Shown piece by piece: positions 47,001-54,200 of a stretch of DNA of 64,000 nucleotides (position 1 is its first letter; every line of letters begins with the position of its first letter). The translations under genes were made by a program, and so were the position numbers. The notes below the pieces were generated by a model. The model ran no database searches, was not told the origin of the DNA, and saw only the letters and a list, made by a program, of their open reading frames with translations. Source of the stretch: Thiorhodovibrio winogradskyi (GTDB lineage Bacteria > Pseudomonadota > Gammaproteobacteria > Chromatiales > Chromatiaceae); assembly GCF_036208045.1 (NCBI RefSeq), contig NZ_CP121472.1:3235531-3299530 (forward strand). The letters are read 5' to 3'.

Positions 47001-49247
47001 CTACCCGGCCAGCAACTCCCCCTGGCCGCGCCCAGCCCGGAGAAAACCCTGCACAACCGCTACGGCGAGCTGCGCATCAAGCGCCTGCGCGAGCACTTCC
47101 CGCGCGTCACCCAGATCGATGCGCTGGCGGCGCGCTATCGGTTTTTCCATTGGGAGCTGAGTTTTGCCGATTTGTTCGGGGGATCAGGGGCGAGGGACGA
47201 GGGGCGAGGCGGTTTTGATCTCATCCTGGGGAATCCGCCCTGGATCAAGGTCGAATGGGAAGAAAAAGGCATTCTCGGCGAGGCCGATCCGCGCATCGCC
47301 ATCCGCAAGATGAGCGCCTCGGAGCTGGCGCGGCGGCGCGCGGACTTGTTCGACGAATGGCCGGGAATGCAAAGCGCCTGGCTGGATGAGTTCTGCGAGC
47401 AGGCGGGGATGCAGGCGTTTTTGAATGCGGGGCAGAATTATCCCTTGCTCAAGGGCGTGCAGACCAATCTGTACAAATGCTTTTTGCCGCAGGCGTGGAT
47501 GCTGGGGAATGCGCGGGGCGTGTCGGGTTTCATCCATCCAGAAGGTGTTTACGACGACCCAAAAGGCGGTGCCTTCCGTGAGGCCATTTATCCCCGCCTA
47601 CGCCTGCATTGCCAGTATCAAAACGAGTTTGCGCTCTTTGTCGGAACCAATGATCACGGACGCATGCGCTTTGGCACACATATTTATCAGAACCGCCCCG
47701 CGACGCAACCAAAATTCATTACCATCAATAATTTGTTTACACCAAGCACCGTCGATGCCTGCTTCACGCACGACGGCAACGGCCCGGTGCCGGGCATCAA
47801 GACCGAAAGCGACGGCGAACGCGCGCGCTGGAACACCAGCGGCCACCGCGAACGCCTGATCCCCGTCGGACTACACGAGTTGGCCCTGTTCGCGCAACTC
47901 TACGACGAAGCCGGCACGCCGCCATTGCAAGCCCGCCTGCCCGCGCTGCACGCCCGACCGCTGATCTCGGTGCTGGAAAAATTCGCCGCCCAGCCGCGCC
48001 GACTCGGCGATCTCAAGGGCGAGTATTTCTCGACGGTCATGTTTGACGAGACCTATGCGCAGCGAGACGGCACCATCCGCCGCGACACCTGCTTTCCCGA
48101 CCATCCCGGTCAGTGGGTACTCTCCGGCCCGCATTTCTTCGTCGGCACGCCCTTCTACAAAACTCCGCGCGCCCGCTGCACCGCCAACAGCCATTACGAC
48201 TGCCTTGACCTCACCACCTTGCCGGACGACTACCTACCGCGAACCAACTATGTGCCGGCTTGCTCGCCGGCGGAGTATGCCGAGCGCACGCCGAGGCTGC
48301 CGTGGTCAGAGAAACAGCCATCGACAGATTCATATCGGTGGATTTGCCGAAAAATGCTTAGCCAGTCGGGTGAACGGACGTTTATAGCAACAATCCTTCC
48401 ACCTAAAACAGCACATATCGATGGATCAATATCTCTTTGCTTTAAGAACCTTAAGAATTTAGTTTTTTTCTCAGCTTTATGTATTTCAACTGCTTTCGAC
48501 TTCTGGGTAAAAAGCACGGGTAAATCAAACTTTAGAAATGAATTGGCCAAATTGCTGCCATTTACGGAGTTACCGAGTAGCGTTATTGGACGAACATTGG
48601 TGCTTTCCTGCCTCACCACCCACTACACCGACCTCTGGCAATCCTGCTACCGCCCCGACTTCCGCCGCCAACGCTGGTCCAGCGACTGCCCGCTGCTCGA
48701 CCCCGAGTTCTTCGCCAAGCTCACCCCCAACTGGCAACGAAACTGCGCATTGCGCAGCGACTACGCCCGCCGCCAGGCGCTGCTGGAAATCGATGTCCTG
48801 GTCGCCCAAGCCCTCGGCCTGACCCTCGATGAACTGCTCACCATCTATCGCGTCCAATTCCCGGTCATGCGCCAATACGAAGCCGACACCTGGTACGACC
48901 AAAGCGGGCGGATTGTCTTCACCCCCAGCAAGGGCCTGGTCGGCGTCGGCCTGCCGCGCACCGCGCGCAAGGCCGACCTCAAGGCCGGCATCCGTTACGC
49001 CATCCATCACCCCGACGCAGCCGCACCAGCCGCCACCCGCGACCTCGCCCTCGGCTGGGAGGACATCCGCGACCTGGCCGCCGGCAGCCGGGTCACCAAA
49101 ACCTTCCCCGACGACACCCTGCCCGGCGGCCCGGTCAATCGCACCATCGAATACCACGCCCCCTTCATCCGCCCCGACCGCGAGGCGGACTATCGCCGCG
49201 CCTGGGCGTTTTTTGAGCAACAGGCCCGCGAGGCGAGCGCCGCATGA
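44076..49247 (+). CDS. Large type IIG-like N6-adenine DNA methylase (DISARM DrmMI-like)
   Basis: The 1,723-residue Eco57I-type enzyme has motif I in VLEPAMGSAAFLNEA near residue 630, a second SAM-fold strand in FGVDLNPIATELAEVSLWL, and catalytic motif IV NPPW near 1,052. About 350 residues separate motifs I and IV, longer than usual. The N-terminal ~600 residues are a helical region without a visible PD-(D/E)XK nuclease. The C-terminal ~600 residues would hold the target-recognition part; a stretch at 48330-48600 is distinctly AT-rich. A Gly/Arg/Glu-rich simple-sequence insertion precedes NPPW. ATG 44118 (MNPEKFDVFPG) is an alternative start. In DISARM the methylase marks host DNA; that role is inferred here. 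Confidence 0.9.
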   Translation: MNSRPPLSDHGHRLMNPEKFDVFPGIVNELEFYSHHFLAHVFQSRIKDWLQALAERTLDSPPPAKRLARLAAPFFQHHARYPWDEDFSAQLQWHRELHRDLLHALGFSLHPRELEWLPDQPLPVWARLDQGGSQTGALPEVIVLPAFNPHQKARGDESPLDPLASILSARHFAIEDCPAAYFGKDRKTPRPLAELLSDALFAAAHPPRFVLLIGELEWILIDRFKWPGNRFLRFDLSEILGRKAPATLNACTALLHRDALCPQQGEGLLDTLDAESHKHDAGVSEDLKYALRAAIEELGNEAARQLIAHHGYYYSGETNPLDAGSLSTECVRLVYRLIFLFYIEARPELGYVPINASDVYTRSYSLEHLRDLTLTDLHTTEAQNGQYFDKTLRKLFDLIAQGRRIESPTMAGAATVNAFELAPLDSRLFDPASTPMLNKVVFPNHLWQSVLRGLSFAKDPNTRRTRRVSYQALSINQLGAVYESLLSYRGFFASEDLYEVMPAANATKADGDPSGDADDETNDGDSEDDGIASTPSYGGSTDPLANGWFVTRARIGDYQDSEKVTFNNAEGRRELRLYPKGTFIYRLAGRDRQKSASYYTPQSLTQCLVKYALKELLQDKRADDILSLRVLEPAMGSAAFLNEAVNQLAEAYLTRKQQELKRRIPHEHYAQELQKVRMRLADANVFGVDLNPIATELAEVSLWLNAIYGETDARGRPLPARVPWFGYQLFTGNSLVGARPQVFSVSQLNAPKKINQGGKSVPNPDCYLNATPRRVTPVEPRREDEIYHFLLPAEDVCDYTNKAVKQYAPKPLDCIKHWKKSLLARFSPLELQRLQQLSARIDALWREHARQLAADRARTEDALPVWPERGSGAVTSRASKEATRKAGMLSEDQALATPYRRLKLVMDYWCALWFWPLEQAERLPSRAQWLTEVGAILDGNILDIDEQRELDLAPEPARVEPQVLAPEVQPGLFADLPGQQLPLAAPSPEKTLHNRYGELRIKRLREHFPRVTQIDALAARYRFFHWELSFADLFGGSGARDEGRGGFDLILGNPPWIKVEWEEKGILGEADPRIAIRKMSASELARRRADLFDEWPGMQSAWLDEFCEQAGMQAFLNAGQNYPLLKGVQTNLYKCFLPQAWMLGNARGVSGFIHPEGVYDDPKGGAFREAIYPRLRLHCQYQNEFALFVGTNDHGRMRFGTHIYQNRPATQPKFITINNLFTPSTVDACFTHDGNGPVPGIKTESDGERARWNTSGHRERLIPVGLHELALFAQLYDEAGTPPLQARLPALHARPLISVLEKFAAQPRRLGDLKGEYFSTVMFDETYAQRDGTIRRDTCFPDHPGQWVLSGPHFFVGTPFYKTPRARCTANSHYDCLDLTTLPDDYLPRTNYVPACSPAEYAERTPRLPWSEKQPSTDSYRWICRKMLSQSGERTFIATILPPKTAHIDGSISLCFKNLKNLVFFSALCISTAFDFWVKSTGKSNFRNELAKLLPFTELPSSVIGRTLVLSCLTTHYTDLWQSCYRPDFRRQRWSSDCPLLDPEFFAKLTPNWQRNCALRSDYARRQALLEIDVLVAQALGLTLDELLTIYRVQFPVMRQYEADTWYDQSGRIVFTPSKGLVGVGLPRTARKADLKAGIRYAIHHPDAAAPAATRDLALGWEDIRDLAAGSRVTKTFPDDTLPGGPVNRTIEYHAPFIRPDREADYRRAWAFFEQQAREASAA
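47178..47212 (+). repeat. G/A-rich simple-sequence insertion in the methylase gene
   Basis: A GGGGCGAGGGAC / GAGGGGCGAGGC type repeat encodes GGSGARDEGRGG in frame, directly before the catalytic NPPW region. Simple repeats of this kind occur between genes in GC-rich gammaproteobacteria. Here one appears to have entered a coding sequence without breaking the frame. Confidence 0.65.
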
Positions 49248-49726
49248 CATCCCGCGTTTACATCGAAACCTCGGTTATCAGCTACCTCGCCGCGCGCCCG
49301 AGCCGGGATTTGATCGTCGCCGCGCATCAGCAACTCACCCATGCCTGGTGGTCGGTTCGCCACGAATGGGAACTGTCGATTTCCGCCTTGGTCATCGAAG
49401 AGGCCAAGGCTGCAGATGCGGACGCTGCCAAGCGACGCCTCAATCGGCTGGAAGGACTTTCCATCCTGCACATGACCGACCTCGCACTCGACTTATCCAC
49501 GCGCCTCATCGCTGACGGGGCGCTGCCGGAAAAGGCCAAGGAGGATGCGGTTCATGTCGCACTGGCCGCCGCACACGGAATGGATTATCTGCTGACCTGG
49601 AACTGCAAACATATCGCTAACGCCACCAAACGAACGCTGATCGAGCGCATTTGCCAATCCGCAAGCTGCGCCCCTCCGATTATTTGCACCCCCGAAGAAC
49701 TGCTTGGAGATCGAAATGTGGACTGA
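49244..49726 (+). CDS. PIN-domain toxin (VapC-like)
   Basis: A 160-residue PIN nuclease with the family start RVYIETSVISYLAARPSRD. The acidic residues are in YIETS, SALVIEEAK, EKAKEDAVHVALAA and YLLTWNCKHIAN. It belongs to the PIN group whose members begin YIETSVISYL and are coupled to a small protein starting MWxDPIVEE. Its ATG overlaps the methylase stop by 4 bp (ATGA), so it is translationally tied to the defence operon. Confidence 0.88.
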   Translation: MTSRVYIETSVISYLAARPSRDLIVAAHQQLTHAWWSVRHEWELSISALVIEEAKAADADAAKRRLNRLEGLSILHMTDLALDLSTRLIADGALPEKAKEDAVHVALAAAHGMDYLLTWNCKHIANATKRTLIERICQSASCAPPIICTPEELLGDRNVD

Positions 49727-49967
49727 CCCCATCGTTGAAGAACTGCATCGGGTTCGTGAAGCCCATGCCGCGCGTTTCGGCAACGACCTGCAAGCCATTG
49801 CACAGGAACTGCGACGAATCGAGCATTTATACCCTGAACGCATCATCAATCCGGGGCCACGTCAGCCCGCGAACTCAAGCACCCACCAGAATCTTCACCA
49901 GGATTTTGACCAGGCGGCCAATCACGTTTTGACCAAAAATCGTGAGTTATATCAACGTCTGGACTGA
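49716..49967 (+). CDS. Small antitoxin-like partner of the PIN toxin
   Basis: An 83-residue protein beginning MWTDPIVEELHRVREAHAAR and continuing as one long helix (DLQAIAQELRRIEHLYPE), with a Gln/Asn-rich C-terminus ending NRELYQRLD. The first part is the conserved signature of proteins encoded with YIETSVISYL-type PIN toxins. ATG 49716 overlaps the toxin gene by 11 bp. A short echo of its N-terminus (DIWADPVV) occurs at 51085-51110. Confidence 0.75.
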   Translation: MWTDPIVEELHRVREAHAARFGNDLQAIAQELRRIEHLYPERIINPGPRQPANSSTHQNLHQDFDQAANHVLTKNRELYQRLD

Positions 49968-50068
49968 TGCGTCATCTTTCGCTTGGTTGGAGTGGGACAT
50001 CGCGCTGATCTGGATAGCGGATTGAACCGATTGGATGCACATCATTTCCATGCGGAAGGCCGAAAAAC

Positions 50069-50368
50069 ATGAGCAACAAGCTGACTTCCGATCACTCCGT
50101 GGCAAACACGGACCTCGATGAGGCTCCGCCATTGACCGAGGCGGATTGGCAACGCGCGGTTCACCGCGTTGGCCTCCAACCGGTCACCACCGCCAAGACC
50201 CAAGTCACCATCCCGCTCGATGCGGATGTTCTCGCCTGGCTGGCAGAACAAGCCAACACGGAGGATTACCCCACGCTGATCAATGGCGCGCTGCGCGATA
50301 CCATGCGCGAACATCGGCTTGAAGAAAGAATCAGGCGTGTCATCCGCGAAGAACTGCACGCGCGTTGA
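50069..50368 (+). CDS. BrnA-like antitoxin, apparently orphan
   Basis: The 99-residue protein carries a ribbon-helix-helix-like C-terminal half (KTQVTIPLDADVLAWLAEQAN and TLINGALRDTMREH), the pattern of BrnA antitoxins. The N-terminus is acidic. BrnA normally follows the RNase toxin BrnT, but the 100 bp upstream (49968-50068) contain no intact BrnT frame. It is therefore an orphan antitoxin, or a regulator whose toxin was lost. Confidence 0.7.
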   Translation: MSNKLTSDHSVANTDLDEAPPLTEADWQRAVHRVGLQPVTTAKTQVTIPLDADVLAWLAEQANTEDYPTLINGALRDTMREHRLEERIRRVIREELHAR

Positions 50369-50428
50369 AAATCAACACGCCAACAGAACACAGCGATTCG
50401 TTAAACCCTTGACCAGGCGCCCACACTT

Positions 50429-50722
50429 ATGAATCGTGACGACATTCTCGTACGTCTGAGACAGCTACAACCAGAACTGAAAGAACGCTTCGCGGTGGAG
50501 CGTATCGGCCTGTTTGGATCCGCCGCGCGCGATACCCTTGGCGAAAACAGCGATATCGACCTGCTGGTGGCGTTTCGCGGTCGCGCGACCCTTGACCGCT
50601 ATTTCGGGTTAAAGCAATTTCTCGAAACGGCACTGGCCCGTCGCATTGATCTGGTCACCGAACGCGGCCTCAAACCCCTTGCGCGCGCTAGTGTCGAACA
50701 GGATCTGATCCATGTCTCGTGA
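50429..50722 (+). CDS. mntA: MNT-type nucleotidyltransferase antitoxin
   Basis: A 97-residue minimal nucleotidyltransferase with the signature FGSAARDTLGENSDIDLLVAF (GSx10DxD) and a third aspartate in RRIDLVTERGL. In MntA-HepT pairs this enzyme AMPylates and silences the HEPN RNase. The last 11 bp overlap the HEPN gene, as expected for this module. Confidence 0.93.
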   Translation: MNRDDILVRLRQLQPELKERFAVERIGLFGSAARDTLGENSDIDLLVAFRGRATLDRYFGLKQFLETALARRIDLVTERGLKPLARASVEQDLIHVS

Positions 50723-51065
50723 CTCGCATCTCTTTCTTGCCGACATCATCGAGCACGCCGAACGGGTCGAACGCCTGGCGTGCGGTCTGGATTTGGAGCG
50801 GTTTGAAGAAGATGAGACGGTGCGGCAGGCCATCCTTTTCAGCCTTCTGATCATTGGCGAAGCCGTCAAGCAGCTTCCACAATCCCTGCTTGACCGCGAA
50901 CCAACCGTCAATTGGCGCGGCGCTGCGGGTCTGCGCGACATCATCGTCCATCAGTATTTTGGTCTTGATCCAGAAATCCTCTGGGATGCCGCAAGCGTCC
51001 ATATCCCGCGTTTGCTCGGCGCGGCGCGGCGCTTGCAACATGAGTCAGAATCCAACAACCCATGA
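50712..51065 (+). CDS. hepT: HEPN RNase toxin (HepT family)
   Basis: The 117-residue all-helical HEPN protein has its catalytic RX4HXY motif in GLRDIIVHQYFGLD near residue 80. The preceding helix LFSLLIIGEAVKQLPQSLL is typical of the family. The tyrosine that MntA would AMPylate is present. It is translated with the upstream antitoxin through an 11-bp overlap. Confidence 0.93.
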   Translation: MSRDSHLFLADIIEHAERVERLACGLDLERFEEDETVRQAILFSLLIIGEAVKQLPQSLLDREPTVNWRGAAGLRDIIVHQYFGLDPEILWDAASVHIPRLLGAARRLQHESESNNP

Positions 51066-51272
51066 ATGACCTATTGAAGACCGACATTTGGGCTGACCCC
51101 GTCGTTCTTGTTGATCAGCCAGGAAACAGTCTGCCGCCTCCATGGGCTGGCACGGGGCCATATCTGGGATGCCGGGCAGTACAAATCGAAAGACAGCGAC
51201 ATCATCGAGCGGTATCCTGATGGTTCAGAGCGGATACGCTTTCGCACCGTTAAGGTAATATCCCATGGATGA
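51062..51272 (+). pseudogene. Antitoxin start fused to a Fic-protein fragment (relics)
   Basis: Bases 51062-51110 read MNDLLKTDIWADPVV, resembling the N-terminus of the PIN partner at 49716. Directly after, in another frame from 51111 to the TGA at 51270-51272, the text ETVCRLHGLARGHIWDAGQY then DSDIIERYPDGSERIRF looks like an internal part of a Fic-family protein. Neither piece is complete, and together they occupy the gap before the large helicase gene. They mark repeated turnover of small toxin genes at this junction. The Fic assignment is from memory of the family. Confidence 0.45.
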
Positions 51273-51281
51273 GGTGCCAGG

Positions 51282-54200
51282 ATGCTTCCTTCGCTGATCG
51301 TCGATGAAGTCCGCCACGGAGTCGCGGAGACCCTGCGGGTGCAGTTCGAGCCGTCCACGGCGCTGTTTCGCGACGCGGTGCGGCGGCTGATTGAGCAGCC
51401 CAACTGGATCAAGGGGCCATATATCCAGCTGGGGCTGCCGTTCGTCCCTGGCACGCAGGGACAGGACTTTTTCCCCGGCTTCCGCACCGAGCATCCGGCG
51501 CATCGCCATCAGGAGCAGGCGTGGACGCGCTGTTATGCGCAACAGCGCTCGATGCTGGTTGCCACCGGCACCGGCTCGGGTAAGACCGAGTGTTTTCTGT
51601 ATCCGATTCTCGCCCGCGCCGCCGAGGCCCGGGCGCGCGCCGAGTCGGGCATCAAAGCCATTATTATCTACCCGATGAACGCCCTGGCCGATGACCAGGC
51701 CAAACGCATCGCCGAGCTGGTGCACAAGACCCCGGCCTTTCAGGGCCTGCGCGCCGGGCTATTTGTCGGTTCCGGCAACGCCAAATTCAAACCCGGCAAG
51801 GCGGGGACGAATCCGGAACCAGACGCAACTGTCATGGGATCGGACCAGGTCATCGCCGACAAGGAGGTGCTGCGAGAAGCACCGCCGGACATCCTGCTGA
51901 CCAACTACAAGATGCTCGATTTTCTGCTGATCCGACCCAAGGATCAGCCGCTGTGGCGGTTCAATACCCCAGAGACCCTGCGCTATCTGGTGGTCGATGA
52001 GCTGCACACCTTCGACGGCGCCCAGGGCACCGATCTGGCCATGCTAATCCGCCGCCTGCGCCATCGGCTGCGCGCTGATCCTGCGCAGCTGATCTGCATC
52101 GGCACCTCGGCCACTCTGGGCGATGCCAGCAACACCCAACCGCTGCGCGACTATGCCGGACAGGTTTTCGCGACCACCTTTGATGAGGCGGCCGTCATCA
52201 CCGAGCAGCGCCAGGGCTTCGATGCCTTTATCGGCGACCGCGGGGTGGTCGAGCATCTGCTTGCCGATGACGAACGGGCGTTGGCGGCAATTCAGCCGGG
52301 GGTGTTTCCTGATCCCCGCGCGGCGGTGGCAGCGGTGCTGCCCGCTTTTTTCACCAACCCCGACACGCTCGCAGCGTTGCAGGACAGGCTCGACACGCCG
52401 CTTGGGCGCGTCCGCTTGGGCGCGGAGCTGAAAAAACATTTGCTGTTTCAGTCGCTGGTGCGCATCGCAACCGGTGGGCCGGTCACAGTCGATGAAATCG
52501 CCGACAAGTTGCGCCCCATCCTGAGCGCGAGACTGTTCGCCGAGGCGCCGGCGCTGATCTCGGCACTGCTGACGCTGGTGGCCTGGGCGCGGGCGCCTTA
52601 CGCCGGCCAGGAGGTCACGGACACCATGCCCGTGGCCAAGCTGAGCCCGCTGGTTAGCCTGCGCGTGCAACTCTGGCTGCAAGAGCTGCGCCGGGTGGTG
52701 GCCACCGTCAGCCAGCACCGGGAAGAAATTGTGCTGCACGCCGATGCCAGCGTGCTGAGCCAGCACGAGCGGTTGCGCCTGCCCGTCATCCAGTGCCGGC
52801 ATTGTCACGCCACCGGTTGGTTGGCGGTGAAAGCACCGCAGGATAGCCGGGTGGTCAGTCAACTGGAGCGCATCTATCCGAGTTTCTTCTCCAGGGACAC
52901 CTTTGTTGCGCGTTTTTATCCGCTTGAAGACGCCAGCGCACATGACTCACCGACTCGCTCAACCCCGATCCCCCTGACCCGCCAGCGCCTGTGTGGCCAA
53001 TGTGGGCATCTGGGGCGCGAGGATTTGCAGCAATGCCCGCATTGCCAAAGCGACGATCTGGTCCGGGTTGAACTGGTTGCCGCGACCCGAAAGCGCCGTC
53101 TCAAAGCTGATCCGGAAACCGACCGCGAAGGGCGCGAAGTCACCATTCATGACGACATCTGCCCGGTCTGCTCCCAGCGCGGCGGGCAGCTGATCATCGG
53201 CGCCCAGACCACCAGCATTGCCGCCCATGCAGTGGAACGGCTGTGGTCGGCGCGCTTGAACGATCATAAAAAGCTCATCCTGTTCTCTGATTCTGTCCAG
53301 GACGCCGCGCATCGCGCCGGTTATGTGGAGTCCAAGACCGAAGGCACCCTGATGCGCGCCGGGCTGGCCAAGGCCATCGCCACCTTGCCGCCGGTGCTGC
53401 CCTGGGATCAGGCGCTGGAGCGACTCGGCCGCGCCTGGCTTGAAGATGAGGAGAGAGCGGAGAGGAGTGAGGAAAGAGAGGCGGACTTACTCACTTCTCA
53501 CTCCTTTCCACTCACTCCTTCTTCTCCCCCACTCACCCCTCACCCCTCGCCCCTAACCCCTCTCTCCCCGCGCGACTTCGTCGCCCGCTTCATCCCGCCG
53601 GGCATGGAATGGATGCGCGAGTGGCGCGAGTTGCGCGAGACCGGTGAACTGCCCGCCACGGCGCGCCTGCCGGGGATGCTGTGCCAGCGTTTGCAATGGC
53701 GGGCGGTGGAGGAGCTGGCCCATCGCTCGGATCGCGGACGCACCCTGACGCGGGTGGGGATTGCTGTGTTGTTTCCGGATCTGGAAGCGTTGCGCGCGCT
53801 AACCAATGATCTCGGCACAAGCTTGCGCGACAGCCGCGGCGGGCTGGAGGCGGTCGGCAATTCCGAGGTGCTGAATTGGGCACTCGGGATCCTGCTGATG
53901 CTGATCCGTGCCGGGGCCGTTTTCCACCTCGATCTGGAGCGATTCGCCGAGACGGGGAATTTTGCAGCTTTCGAGTTCGCCAAGCAGCGCAAGCACTGGA
54001 TTCCGCATCGCGGTTTCGGCGGCGCGCCGCGCTTCCTCACGCGCGGGCCCGGCCGCCATGGTTTTCTGCATCTGCAAGAAACCGAGGCCAACCCGCTGTT
54101 TGATTGGGCCAAGCAGGCGCTGGGGGTCACCTTGCTTTCTCCGGGCATCGTCACCTTCGCTTATGAGCAACTTCTCAAGGCGCTCGAACAAGCCGGCCTG

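Noticed and set aside
52044-52943. Minus-strand frame of 299 codons within the DUF1998 helicase
   Set aside because: It is a shadow frame. The plus strand shows helicase motifs continuously across it.
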